NCBI GenBank assembly: GCA_034408935.1
Contig: DAOUMV010000001.1
Location: forward strand, 1-45,699
Origin: DAOUMF01 sp034408935
Lineage (GTDB): Bacteria > Chloroflexota > Dehalococcoidia > SM23-28-2 > RBG-16-64-32
Reading direction: 5' to 3'
DNA: 45,699 bases
Below the pieces are notes generated by a model. It ran no database searches. It worked only from the letters and a program-made list of their open reading frames with translations, and was not told the DNA's origin. Positions 31,476-39,543 of this stretch are shown piece after piece. The stretch's first letter is position 1; each line of letters opens with the position of its first letter. The translations under genes were made by a program, and so were the position numbers.

Positions 31476-31504
31476 TTGCGCGTTACCGCCAGAACCACTA
31501 TTAT
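31476..31504 (+). promoter_or_regulatory. groES-groEL promoter
   Basis: TTGCGC (31476-31481), 17 bp, TATTAT (31499-31504). The start of transcription near 31511 would put CIRCE at about +3. Confidence 0.65.
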
Positions 31505-31513
31505 GCCTTTGAG

Positions 31514-31540
31514 TTAGCAGTCAACCCCTTAGAGTGCTAA
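31514..31540 (+). promoter_or_regulatory. CIRCE element (HrcA operator)
   Basis: TTAGCAGTC, 9 bp, GAGTGCTAA. The consensus is TTAGCACTC-N9-GAGTGCTAA, so only one position differs. It lies between promoter and start codon, as in most CIRCE-controlled groESL operons. Implies an HrcA repressor elsewhere in the genome. Confidence 0.92.
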
Positions 31541-31576
31541 TCCGTCTCCAGTCTGAACGAGAAGGAGGTATCGTCC

Positions 31577-31915
31577 GTGCCCGCGAAGACCGCTAAGGCG
31601 ACCGCCAAGACGGCCAAGCTCATTCCCCTGGGCGACCGCATCCTGGTCAAGCAGGTGAGACAGGAAGAGGTTCGGGCCAGCGGCCTCGTCATCCCCGACA
31701 CCGCCCGCGAGAAGCCCCAGATGGGCGAGGTGCTGGCCGCCGGCCCCGGCCGCCTGGATGACAACGGCAAGCGGCTGCCCATGGACGTGAAAGTGGGCGA
31801 CCGCGTCCTCTACGCCAAGTACACCGGCCAGGACGTGCCCCGCGGCGTCCTCGGCTCAGAAGAGGAGGAGTTCCTCGTCCTCAGGGAATCCGACATCCTG
31901 GCCAAGCTGGGCTAG
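31577..31915 (+). CDS. groES: Co-chaperonin GroES
   Basis: Heptameric lid of the GroEL folding chamber. IPLGDRILVKQV, SGLVIPDTAREKPQMGEVLA, VKVGDRVLYAKYTG and EEFLVLRESDILAKLG fit the family along its length. At 112 aa it is about 15 residues longer than usual because of a Lys/Ala/Thr-rich N-terminal stretch (MPAKTAKATAKTAKL). GTG 31577 follows GAAGGAGG; no later start codon precedes the first conserved strand. The mobile loop carries SGLVIPD. Confidence 0.97.
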   Translation: MPAKTAKATAKTAKLIPLGDRILVKQVRQEEVRASGLVIPDTAREKPQMGEVLAAGPGRLDDNGKRLPMDVKVGDRVLYAKYTGQDVPRGVLGSEEEEFLVLRESDILAKLG

Positions 31916-31927
31916 CGTCAGGAACGT

Positions 31928-31978
31928 GGAACAGGCATCAAGGATCACGGTGGGAAGAGACGTCATATTCCCTGTTCC
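31928..31978. repeat. Intergenic inverted-repeat element, copy B
   Basis: GGAACAGG (31928-31935) and CCTGTTCC (31971-31978) enclose a 35-bp stretch containing GAGACGTCA (31957-31965). Same layout as 9384-9434. It lies in the 116-bp groES-groEL gap. Confidence 0.7.
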
Positions 31979-32031
31979 TTGTTCCCTGCCCCGCTAACGC
32001 ACAATCCACAGAGCAACGGTAGGAGGAGAGC

Positions 32032-33657
32032 ATGCCAGCCAAGCAACTGCTATTCGATGAGGAGGCGCGTCGCCACCTCAAGGACGGCGTCGACGCCCTG
32101 GCCGACGCCCTTCGCGTCACCCTCGGCCCCCGCGGCCGCAACGTCATATTGGAGAAGAAGTTCGGCCCCCCCGCGGTGGTGGACGACGGCGTCAGTGTGG
32201 CCAAAGAGATCGACCTCAAGGATCCGTTCGAGAACATGGGCGCCCAGCTCGCCCGCGAGGTGGCCACCAAGACCAACGATGTCGCCGGCGACGGCACCAC
32301 TACCGCCACGGTCCTCGCCCAGGCCATCGTCCGAGAGGGCATGCGCAACGTGGCCGCCGGCGCCAACCCCATGGACCTCAAGCGGGGCATCGAGAAGGGC
32401 GTGGAGAACGTGGTGGAGACGTTGCGCGCCCTCGCCAAGCCGGTCGCTGGCAAGGAGCAGATCGGCCAGGTGGCCACGCTCTCCGGCCACGACCCCGAGA
32501 TCGGCGGCGTCATCGCCGACGTCATGGAGAAGGTGGGCAAGGACGGCGTCATCACCGTCGAAGAGGGCAAGGGCATCCGCCTGGAGACGGAGTTCGTCGA
32601 GGGGATGCAGATCGACCGCGGCTACATCTCCCCCTATTTCGTCACCAACCCCGACCGGATGGAGACAGTCCTCGACAACCCCTACATCCTCATAACCGAT
32701 AAGAAGCTCTCGGGCGTCAGCGAGTTCCTGCCTACTCTGGAGCGAATCCTACAGGTGAGCAAGAACCTCGTCATCATTTGTGAGGACTGCGAAGGGGAGG
32801 CCCTGGCCACCCTGGTGGTCAACAAACTGCGGGGCACCATCAACGCCCTGGCCGTCAAGGCTCCTTCCTTCGGTGACCGCCGCAAGGCGATCCTGGAGGA
32901 CATCGCCATCCTCACCGGCGGCACCTACGTCACCGAGGAGATGGGCCGCAAGCTGGAGAACGCCCAGCCATCCGACCTCGGCCGCGCCCGCCGCGTGGTC
33001 GCAACCAAGGACGACACCGTCATCATCGAGGGCCACGGCACCGACGAGGCGATCCAGGCCCGCATCAAGACCATCAAGGCTCAGGTGGACGATGCCTCCT
33101 CCGACTTCGACCGCGAGAAACTCCAGGAGCGTCTGGCCAAGCTGGCCGGCGGCGTGGCCGTCATCAAGGTGGGCGCCCCTACAGAAGTGGAGCTCAAGGA
33201 GAAGAAGCTGCGGGTCGAGGATGCCCTCTCCGCCACCCGCGCCGCCGTGGAGGAGGGGATCGTTCCCGGTGGCGGCGTCGCCCTGCTGCGGGCCGCCGCG
33301 AAACTGGACAAGCTTGAGAAGTCCCTCTCCAGCGACGAGTGGATCGGAGTGAGCATCCTCAGAAAGGCCCTGGACGAGCCCCTACGCATGATCGCTGAGA
33401 ACGCCGGCGTCGAGGGGATGGTGGTCGTGGATGAGGTGCGCCGCAAGAAGGACAGCTCATTCGGCTACGATGCCGCTACCGGCGAGTATTGTGACCTGTT
33501 CGAGCACGGGATCATCGACCCGGCCAAGGTCACCCGTGCCGCCCTGGAGAACGCCGCCTCCATCGCCAGCCTGGTGCTGACCACGGAGACCCTGGTGACG
33601 GAGATCCCGGAGCCGCCCACGGCGGCGGCCCCTGGCCCACCGCCGATGGAGTACTAG
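32032..33657 (+). CDS. groEL: Chaperonin GroEL
   Basis: Forms the two-ring protein-folding chamber with GroES under ATP control. The 541-aa length is normal. VTLGPRGRNVILEKKFGPPA, the ATP site NDVAGDGTTTATVLAQA and GIVPGGGVALLRA are complete. The last residues are Pro/Ala-rich ending PPPMEY rather than the Gly-Gly-Met repeat of most GroELs. ATG 32032 has AGGAGGAG close upstream. Cotranscribed with groES despite the repeat element in between, and closed by a strong terminator. Confidence 0.98.
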   Translation: MPAKQLLFDEEARRHLKDGVDALADALRVTLGPRGRNVILEKKFGPPAVVDDGVSVAKEIDLKDPFENMGAQLAREVATKTNDVAGDGTTTATVLAQAIVREGMRNVAAGANPMDLKRGIEKGVENVVETLRALAKPVAGKEQIGQVATLSGHDPEIGGVIADVMEKVGKDGVITVEEGKGIRLETEFVEGMQIDRGYISPYFVTNPDRMETVLDNPYILITDKKLSGVSEFLPTLERILQVSKNLVIICEDCEGEALATLVVNKLRGTINALAVKAPSFGDRRKAILEDIAILTGGTYVTEEMGRKLENAQPSDLGRARRVVATKDDTVIIEGHGTDEAIQARIKTIKAQVDDASSDFDREKLQERLAKLAGGVAVIKVGAPTEVELKEKKLRVEDALSATRAAVEEGIVPGGGVALLRAAAKLDKLEKSLSSDEWIGVSILRKALDEPLRMIAENAGVEGMVVVDEVRRKKDSSFGYDAATGEYCDLFEHGIIDPAKVTRAALENAASIASLVLTTETLVTEIPEPPTAAAPGPPPMEY

Positions 33658-33683
33658 AGGGCTGCGAGGCGCGCCTCGAACCG

Positions 33684-33713
33684 AAGGCCAGGCTTAAGCC
33701 TGGCCTTCTTGCT
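33684..33713 (+). terminator. groESL terminator
   Basis: A perfect 24-bp palindrome at 33684-33707 (arms AAGGCCAGGCTT and complement) followed by CTTGCTTCC. A smaller palindrome CGAGGCGCGCCTCG (33665-33678) precedes it. Confidence 0.85.
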
Positions 33714-33747
33714 TCCCGCGACCGCACGCCCCGCCAGCGCGGCTCCG

Positions 33748-33918
33748 TCACCTCTCCTCCTGCTGCCGCACCGCGTGCTCGAAGCCGCCTACAGCCTTGT
33801 CTCCGTCGCTAGGGCATCCCCGTACAGCTTTCAACTGGAACCCGTTCGCCTCAGCGGCGACCACGGGCTTCCACGGCTCTTTCAGGCTCTGGGCTATCTC
33901 ATTCACATTGACGGGCAT
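33748..33918 (-). pseudogene. Remnant of a small cupin-domain gene
   Basis: From ATG 33918 the minus strand reads MPVNVNEIAQSLKEPWKPVV then AAEANGFQLKAV, which looks like the first 30 residues of small cupin proteins (VN..E....L.E.W.PK.VAE.NG..V). After that the reading loses the expected barrel with its HxH metal site and becomes Cys/Gly/Glu-rich to the stop at 33748. A truncated, decayed gene is the simplest explanation. The rest of the 418-bp stretch between groEL and the catalase gene holds the groESL terminator and nothing else I can identify. Confidence 0.4.
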
Positions 33919-34075
33919 ATGACTCTCCGCAGCGCTGCGAGGGCCGCCGGTTCCGGACGGCACTGGATGCACGGCTACACCAGGCGTCCTCCTGGCATAG
34001 CACCTCGTATGGCGCGCCCGTCGCCCGAACTCAGGCAAGGGGCACAAGTGCAGCCGACACTCTCACCACGGGCTT

Positions 34076-35593
34076 CTAGGCTCCCGCAGCAGTGGCGTTG
34101 GCCCGATCCTCAGGGGACATCTCCGCCAACCGCTCGACCTCCTTGACGTCTAGCCCCAGCCCTTCGGCCACGCGACTGCCATAGTCGGGATCCGCCTTGT
34201 AGAACACGGCTGTCTGGCGCAACTGGATGCGCTTCTGCGCACCGCCCAGATGGGAAACGATGTTGCCGATCAGGTGATCGCGGTCCTCATCGGTCATCAC
34301 CTTGCGGTACAGATCCCCGGCCTGCACGAAATCGTCGTTGGGGTGAGTGTACCGCTGGCGCGCAGCCACCCCGGACACGTCGAAGGGCGGCTCGGCCGCT
34401 TCAGGGTCAGGCTCGGGGCCACCAAAGCTGTTCGGGTAGTAGTTGGGGCCACCGCCGCCGTTGGAGTCAAAGCGCATGAACCCGTCCCGCTGGTAGCTTG
34501 TCTCCGGCGCGGCCTTAGCCGAGTTCACCGGCAGCAGATGGTAGTTGGGCCCCAGGCGGTGGCGATGCGTGTCGTGATAGCTGAAGAGACGCCCCTGGAG
34601 CATCTTGTCCGGTGAGGCTGCAATCCCGGGCACGAAGTTTCCGGGCGAGAAGGCAGCCTGTTCGACCTCAGCGAAGTAGTTCTCCGGGTTGCGGTCGAGG
34701 ACCATGCGGCCTACCGGGATCAAGGGGGCGTCACTGTGAGGCCACACCTTGGTGATGTCGAAGGAGTCGAAGCGGTAGTTCTCGACCTGTTCGGGGGTCA
34801 TGATCTGCACGTTGACATTCCAGGACGGATACTCGCCCCGCTCGATCGCTTCGTACAGGTCACGAGTAGCCGTGTCCGGATCCTCACCCGCCAGCCGCGC
34901 CGCTTCCTCCCGGGTCAGGTTCTGGATGCCCTGATCCGTCTTGAAGTGGATCTTGACCCAGACATACTCGCCCTTCTCGTTGTACCACTTGAAGGTATGC
35001 CCGCTGTAACCGTTCATGTAGCGGTAGCTCCTGGGCGTACCCCGGTCGGAGAAGAGTATTGTGACCTGGTGGATGGACTCCGGGGTGAGCGAAAGGAAGT
35101 CCCAGAACATGTCCGGGTCCTTGCAGTTGGTGGCAGGGTTTCGCTTCTGGGTGTGGATGAAGTCGGGGAACTTCAGCGGATCCCGGATGAAGAAGACCGG
35201 GGTGTTGTTGCCCACGAAATCGTAGTTCCCCTCTTCCGTGTAGAACTTCACCGCGAACCCGCGAGGGTCACGCTCGGAGTCGGCGGAGCCCTTCTCGCCG
35301 CCCACGGTGGAGAAGCGCGCGAAGACCTCGGTGCGCTTACCTACCTCCGACAAGAACTTCGCTTTCGTGTACTGGGTGACGTCGTGGGTGACCTCGAAGT
35401 AGCCGTAGGCACCGGCCCCCTTGGCGTGCACCACACGCTCGGGGATGCGCTCACGGTCGAAGTGAGCCAGCTTGTCGATCAGGTGGACGTCTTGCAGCAG
35501 TGCCGGTCCGGGGCTGCCAGCGGTCAACGTGTTCTGATCGTCACCGACCGGCATGCCGTGTCCAGTGGTCAGTTTCTTTTTGCTGTCTGCCAC
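34076..35593 (-). CDS. katA: Monofunctional heme catalase
   Basis: Decomposes hydrogen peroxide. A 505-aa small-subunit catalase. Catalytic His56 (RVVHAKGAGAYGYFEVTHDV), the Asn region GNNTPVFFIRDPLKFPDF and the heme-ligand Tyr motif RLFSYHDTHRHRLGPNY are intact, as is the NADPH-site type sequence. GTG 35593 follows AAAGGAGG with an 8-nt spacing. A leader of about 90 nt and a PerR-like box on the promoter suggest induction by peroxide. Its presence points to oxygen exposure. No catalase-linked transporter is adjacent. Confidence 0.97.
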   Translation of the reverse strand: MADSKKKLTTGHGMPVGDDQNTLTAGSPGPALLQDVHLIDKLAHFDRERIPERVVHAKGAGAYGYFEVTHDVTQYTKAKFLSEVGKRTEVFARFSTVGGEKGSADSERDPRGFAVKFYTEEGNYDFVGNNTPVFFIRDPLKFPDFIHTQKRNPATNCKDPDMFWDFLSLTPESIHQVTILFSDRGTPRSYRYMNGYSGHTFKWYNEKGEYVWVKIHFKTDQGIQNLTREEAARLAGEDPDTATRDLYEAIERGEYPSWNVNVQIMTPEQVENYRFDSFDITKVWPHSDAPLIPVGRMVLDRNPENYFAEVEQAAFSPGNFVPGIAASPDKMLQGRLFSYHDTHRHRLGPNYHLLPVNSAKAAPETSYQRDGFMRFDSNGGGGPNYYPNSFGGPEPDPEAAEPPFDVSGVAARQRYTHPNDDFVQAGDLYRKVMTDEDRDHLIGNIVSHLGGAQKRIQLRQTAVFYKADPDYGSRVAEGLGLDVKEVERLAEMSPEDRANATAAGA

Positions 35594-35681
35594 TCTTTGT
35601 ACCTCCTTTCGGCTTTACCGCTATGCTCTGTTTCCGTGGCTCGGGTCGTACCGCGGAAGGAGTGCTAGATACATTATTTCT

Positions 35682-35717
35682 TAAGAATCATTCTATCATA
35701 TCCAATGGCCCTGTCAA
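35682..35717 (-). promoter_or_regulatory. katA promoter with PerR/Fur-like box
   Basis: Minus strand TTGACA (35717-35712), 16 bp, TAGAAT (35695-35690). The plus-strand word TAAGAATCATTCTAT (35682-35696) matches the PerR consensus TTAGAATNATTCTAA at 13 of 15 positions and covers the -10. The region is strikingly AT-rich. Peroxide derepression is expected if a PerR protein is encoded elsewhere. Confidence 0.75.
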
Positions 35718-35767
35718 TACGAGATCGGCAAGGATAGCATTTCGCCCACAGGAAATAAAGGGTTGGC

Positions 35768-36430
35768 CTATTCTCGGCAGGCGGCGACAAACGCCGCGAA
35801 CAGGAGATCCGCCGCCGGCCGCATCTCCGGCCGCTCCGGGTGCCACTGCACCCCCACCACCCAGCGATGCTCCCGGCTCTGCATCGCCTCTACAAGCCCG
35901 TCCGGCGAATAGCCGAACGGCTCCAGGGACGGCGCCAGGCCCTCCTCCGTCACCGCCTGGTGGTGGCGCGAGTTCACCCGCAGGTCACGCCCGAGTCCGT
36001 ACACGTCGCCCAGGCGCCCGCCTCGGATCGAGACCGTATGCCACCGCGACTCGCCCTCGTCGTCGGCGCGGTGGCTATCCCTCTCGATGTGCTGAACCAG
36101 CAATCCCCCCAGCGCCACGTTGAGGAACTGGTGGCCGCGGCACACCGCCAGGACGGGCACACCCCGCTCCAGTGCCTGGCGGAGGAGCCGCAGTTCGTGG
36201 GCGTCTCGGGCTTTGTTCGGTCGCTCAGTCTCCGGGTGCCGCCGCTGCCCGTACAGGTGCGGGTCAACATCCGTTCCCCCCGCCAGCAGCAGGCCGACGG
36301 CGTCGGGGGGCAGGTCCGGCCCGTCCACCACCAGGGGCTCGCTCCCGGCCTGGCGAAGCGCGTCGTAGTAGTGCTGCGTGCGCTCGAAGGTGGGCGCCCG
36401 CCAGTGAGGAACCGCGATGCGAGGGATCAT
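35768..36430 (-). CDS. Class I glutamine amidotransferase, peptidase C26 family (gamma-glutamyl hydrolase type)
   Basis: A 220-aa single-domain amidase. The nucleophile elbow is LAVCRGHQFLNVALGG, with the active Cys in CRGHQ, and the His-Glu pair is in GVQWHPERPE. GLLLAGGTDVDPHLYG is the oxyanion-strand motif of the PuuD/C26 subgroup, which cleaves gamma-glutamyl amides. ATG 36430 is directly preceded by TATAGT (gap of 6 nt) with no Shine-Dalgarno; a longer reading through the upstream hairpin is unlikely. No putrescine-pathway genes adjoin it, so the substrate is open. Confidence 0.9.
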   Translation of the reverse strand: MIPRIAVPHWRAPTFERTQHYYDALRQAGSEPLVVDGPDLPPDAVGLLLAGGTDVDPHLYGQRRHPETERPNKARDAHELRLLRQALERGVPVLAVCRGHQFLNVALGGLLVQHIERDSHRADDEGESRWHTVSIRGGRLGDVYGLGRDLRVNSRHHQAVTEEGLAPSLEPFGYSPDGLVEAMQSREHRWVVGVQWHPERPEMRPAADLLFAAFVAACRE

Positions 36431-36436
36431 AGCGAT

Positions 36437-36442
36437 ACTATA
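36437..36442 (-). promoter_or_regulatory. -10 element placed for a leaderless amidotransferase mRNA
   Basis: Minus strand TATAGT ends 6 nt before ATG 36430. No Shine-Dalgarno and no good -35 seen. Confidence 0.5.
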
Positions 36443-36462
36443 CCCCGGCCTGAAGGCTGGGG
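36443..36462 (-). terminator. Hairpin after the ABC-2 exporter operon
   Basis: Minus strand CCCCAGCC, loop TTCA, GGCCGGGG with one mismatch. It sits between the exporter permease stop and the amidotransferase -10 box, with no T-run. Confidence 0.5.
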
Positions 36463-36532
36463 CATCATTTCGACCCATGAGCGTATGCCTCGGGCAATCA
36501 TGCCGCGCCCTTGAGGACGCGGTGCCGATTCG

Positions 36533-37333
36533 CTATTTGACCAGCCGGCGTCGCATGGAGATCACGGCAACGTTGTAGAAGATCGCTCCCACCACCAGCA
36601 TCCAGGCCACGTCTCCCAGGTGGCTCCACTCCAGGTTCCCGGAGGTCAGCCCCCGGTAGACCTCCACCGCGTGGGTGGCGGGGAGCCACCACGCAGCTTT
36701 CTGCCCCCACTCCGGCAGCCGCTCTATGGGGAAGAACACACCGCCCAGCCAGAACATGGGCGTGATGAACACCGCGAAGAAGTAGTTCAGCGAGCTGATG
36801 GACCAGGCCACGGAGGTGTAGGAGAGGGAGATGCTGGCGAACATCACGCCGGGGAGCACGGCCAGGGGGAGCACCAGCAGGGCCAGGGGCGAGTCCACCA
36901 GCCCCCAGGCCGCGATGACCACGAGGATATACGTCGTCGAGATCAGCGCCCGCGTGGCGCCCCACAGGATCTCCCCTGTGATCACGTCCTCGACGCTCAC
37001 CGGCGTGGCCACGATGGCGTCGTACGTCCTCTGGTTCTCCATGCGAAAGAATGAGCCCCAGCCGCACTCGGCGGAGGCGGACCACATGGGCCAGATGGCC
37101 AGCAGCCCCGGCGCGATGAACTCGATGTAGGGCTGGCCGCTCTCAAGGTCCACCAGGCCGCCCAGCCCCACCCCCAGCGCGAACAGCGTGACCAGCGGTT
37201 CCACCAGCGGCCAGATGACTTCCGACTTCCACAGGCGGAGGTAGACATCGCGGTTACGCTGCCAGACCCGCAGGGCCCGCAGGGAGACATCCGGGCGGCG
37301 GAGAACAGGACGACGGACAGCGACGGCGGTCAC
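36533..37333 (-). CDS. ABC-2 type exporter permease
   Basis: A 266-aa membrane subunit of the NodJ/DrrB type with about six transmembrane helices (for example WPLVEPLVTLFALGVGLG and AWMLVVGAIFYNVAVISM). ENQRTYDAIVATPVSVEDVI is the cytoplasmic coupling region, and ITPMFWLGGVFFPIERLPEW is the ABC-2 signature. GTG 37333 overlaps the ATPase stop by four bases (GTGA), so the pair is coupled. Exports a lipid, polysaccharide or drug; the substrate cannot be told from sequence. Confidence 0.92.
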   Translation of the reverse strand: MTAVAVRRPVLRRPDVSLRALRVWQRNRDVYLRLWKSEVIWPLVEPLVTLFALGVGLGGLVDLESGQPYIEFIAPGLLAIWPMWSASAECGWGSFFRMENQRTYDAIVATPVSVEDVITGEILWGATRALISTTYILVVIAAWGLVDSPLALLVLPLAVLPGVMFASISLSYTSVAWSISSLNYFFAVFITPMFWLGGVFFPIERLPEWGQKAAWWLPATHAVEVYRGLTSGNLEWSHLGDVAWMLVVGAIFYNVAVISMRRRLVK

Positions 37334-38250
37334 TCCTGAAGCCCCCTCCCCGTAAGGCGCAGGAACACGTCCTCCAGGTTGGCCTGTCGGTAGACGACCT
37401 TGGCATCGTCGAGCTTCAGGGCAGCGGCGTTGAAGCCGTCTTCAGCCCGCACGTAGACGTAGACGATGTCCTCCACCTCCTCCACCGTCAGCCCCTCGGC
37501 GGCGGCTAAGCGGTCCAGCAGTGGCCCGCGCTCACCCTCCGTCACGTGCACCTCCACCACCTGACGACCAGCGAAGCGCTCCACCAGCTCCATCGGCGTC
37601 CCTTCGGCGATTATCTTGCCCTGGTGGATAATCACGATGCGGTCGCACAGGTGGGCCGCCTCCTCCATGTAGTGAGTCGTGATCGGCATCGTGACGCCCT
37701 GGGAGCGCAGGTAGCGCAGCTTCTGCCACACCAGGTGCCGCGCCTGCGGGTCCAGCCCCGTGGTCGGCTCGTCCAGGATCAGTATCCTGGGGGCATTGAT
37801 GAGCCCGCGGGCGATGGTAAGCCGCCGCTGCATGCCGCTGGAGAGCGACGCGATGCGGTCGTTCTGACGGTCGGAGAGCTGGAACAGCGCCAGCGACTCA
37901 TCGATGCGCTCATCCACCACCCGCGGCGGCAGGTCGAAGTAGCGGCCGTAGACCCGAAGGTTCTGCCGTACCGAGAGATCCGGGTCCAGGTTGTTCTCCT
38001 GGGGGACGACGCCCAGCTCCGCCTTGATGCGGCGGGGCTCCCGGCGTACGTTCATCCCGGCTACGGTGAGCTCCCCCGCCGTTACCGGCGACACGCACGT
38101 GATCATGCGGATGGTGGTGGTCTTGCCGGCCCCGTTAGGCCCCAGAAAGCCGAAGCACTCCCCAGCCCGCACCGAGAAGGAGATGCCGTCTACGGCCGTG
38201 AACGTACCGTAGCGCTTGATCAGGTCGCGTGCGCGGATGATTTCGGACAT
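37330..38250 (-). CDS. ABC-2 type exporter ATP-binding protein (NodI/DrrA type)
   Basis: A 306-aa ATPase. Walker A is GPNGAGKTT, the signature LSSGMQRRLTIARGL, and Walker B LILDEPTTGLDP, followed by ITTHYMEEAAHLCDR with the switch His. The C-terminal about 80 residues are the extra domain of the daunorubicin-resistance (DrrA) subgroup (VVEVHVTEGERGPLLDRLAA). ATG 38250 lacks a Shine-Dalgarno; TAACAT about 35 nt upstream may be the -10. First gene of the two-gene exporter operon. Confidence 0.93.
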   Translation of the reverse strand: MSEIIRARDLIKRYGTFTAVDGISFSVRAGECFGFLGPNGAGKTTTIRMITCVSPVTAGELTVAGMNVRREPRRIKAELGVVPQENNLDPDLSVRQNLRVYGRYFDLPPRVVDERIDESLALFQLSDRQNDRIASLSSGMQRRLTIARGLINAPRILILDEPTTGLDPQARHLVWQKLRYLRSQGVTMPITTHYMEEAAHLCDRIVIIHQGKIIAEGTPMELVERFAGRQVVEVHVTEGERGPLLDRLAAAEGLTVEEVEDIVYVYVRAEDGFNAAALKLDDAKVVYRQANLEDVFLRLTGRGLQE

Positions 38251-38329
38251 GACGTTAGGTTGGGAGATTTCGCGGGCCTCAGTATGTTAGCAGAGGGGGT
38301 CGCCGGGCGGCAATGGCAGGGACGACAAA

Positions 38330-38352
38330 GGCCGGGCCACCTAGGCCCGGCC
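38330..38352 (-). terminator. Terminator of the TPR-protein gene
   Basis: Perfect 9-bp stem GGCCGGGCC / GGCCCGGCC with loop ACCTA. On the minus strand it is followed by CTTTGTCG. It lies 25 bp after the TPR-protein stop. Confidence 0.75.
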
Positions 38353-38376
38353 CAGAGCCTCGTCGGTCGGGATCTA

Positions 38377-39219
38377 CTACTCCTCCTCGTCCACCTCTTC
38401 GGTCTTCTCGTCTACCTCCGCGCCCGGTGTTCCGCCGAACTTGTGGATCGTGACCTCCGCCTCGTCAACGTCGCGGCCGGTCTCCCAGTCTTCGCCTTCA
38501 TCGGAGGCGTAGTAGCCCTCCTTCAGCGCGTCCTGACGGATGAGCCGCTCCTTGAGGTAGGGCCGGAAGGCCTCGGTCACCGCTGGCGGGAAGGAGAGCT
38601 TGCCCGCCTGGCTTGCGTGCTGGAACGTCTCGCGGATGAACACCTTGACATCGTCATCAGTCAGGCCGCTGATGGCGGCCACATACTGGTTGCCGCTGTC
38701 CATCAGCTTGATGAGCCGCTGCGCCAGGCGCGGTTCAACATCGCCGATGAACTCCCCCTGGATGCTCTTGATCACCAGCGTCCCGTTGTCCCGCACTAGG
38801 TCCACCTGATCGCCCGCCGTCATGCGGGCGGCGACCTCCATATTGGGCCGCAGCAGGGTAACGACGCCGGTCTTGCCCGTCTCCTCGATGAACATGTGCG
38901 GCGACAGCTTCTGGGTCGGCGGCCGCGGGGCGGCCTTCTTCCCCAGGGTGGCCAGGCGCGATAGGTTCTTGCGGGCGATGACGTTCAGGGGGTCGACCTC
39001 CAGCGCCCTCTGGTAGGCATCCCTGGCCTCCGCGTACCGCCCCAGCTCCGTCATCGCCTTCCCCAGCCGGTTGTAGGCGTCCACGTCCGTTGGGAAGAGA
39101 TCGATGATCGACCTGTTCAGGCCGGCAGCGTCATCCCACCGGCCCTGGAGGGCCAACTGGATGGCAGCCTCCGTCCGCTGCTTTTTCGTTCTCGCTCTGT
39201 CCTCTGCCTGGAAGACCAT
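38377..39219 (-). CDS. Tetratricopeptide-repeat protein of unknown function (280 aa)
   Basis: Residues about 15-95 hold two or three TPR units (AAIQLALQGRWDDAAGLNRS, then AYNRLGKAMTELGRYAEARD, AYQRALEVDP), a protein-interaction scaffold. The C-terminal domain (about 125-205) has RPNMEVAARMTAGDQVDLVR, VIKSIQGEFIGDVEP and VAAISGLTDDDVKVFIRET, which resembles a HIRAN-type DNA-binding module. The tail is very acidic (EEVDEEE). Such an arrangement could couple nucleic-acid binding to partner recruitment, which is inference. ATG 39219 has GGGGAG upstream. Confidence 0.75.
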   Translation of the reverse strand: MVFQAEDRARTKKQRTEAAIQLALQGRWDDAAGLNRSIIDLFPTDVDAYNRLGKAMTELGRYAEARDAYQRALEVDPLNVIARKNLSRLATLGKKAAPRPPTQKLSPHMFIEETGKTGVVTLLRPNMEVAARMTAGDQVDLVRDNGTLVIKSIQGEFIGDVEPRLAQRLIKLMDSGNQYVAAISGLTDDDVKVFIRETFQHASQAGKLSFPPAVTEAFRPYLKERLIRQDALKEGYYASDEGEDWETGRDVDEAEVTIHKFGGTPGAEVDEKTEEVDEEE

Positions 39220-39404
39220 TTTCGGCTCCCCTGGTTGGACTCCCGTCGCGCATTGTAGGGGCGCCCGATCGGCACCTGCAACAGGGTCTTGCTATGCTAC
39301 GGTTATAACGTTGCGGCGGTTCTACAGGTTGCCCCTCCGCCAACGAATTAAGACGAAAGATTTATCACTTCGTTACCGCCTGCCGCCTCCTTGTCCAGAC
39401 CGTG

Positions 39405-39429
39405 CAGACGGTACAGTGTACCACGTCTG
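39405..39429. repeat. Near-perfect 25-bp dyad in the intergenic region
   Basis: CAGACG (39405-39410) and CGTCTG (39424-39429) enclose GTACAGTGTAC, itself palindromic. It lies in the 39220-39543 stretch between the TPR gene and the tRNA. Apart from this and a GTAGGGGCG word at 39255-39263 I see no gene in that stretch. Could be an operator or a hairpin at the end of the tRNA transcript. Confidence 0.5.
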
Positions 39430-39543
39430 TCAAATATGGCAAGAGCAACCCAGGCCATATCCAGGCGTTCTCCCTGACAGGGGATGCGTACAAACCGGCC
39501 CAGGCCAATGCACAGTCGGGCCTGGGGACCAGTAATCTTGGGA

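Noticed and set aside
33709..34146. Plus-strand open frame of 145 codons between groEL and katA
   Set aside because: Pro/Arg-rich composition, no Shine-Dalgarno, runs into the antisense of katA; a shadow frame of high-GC DNA.
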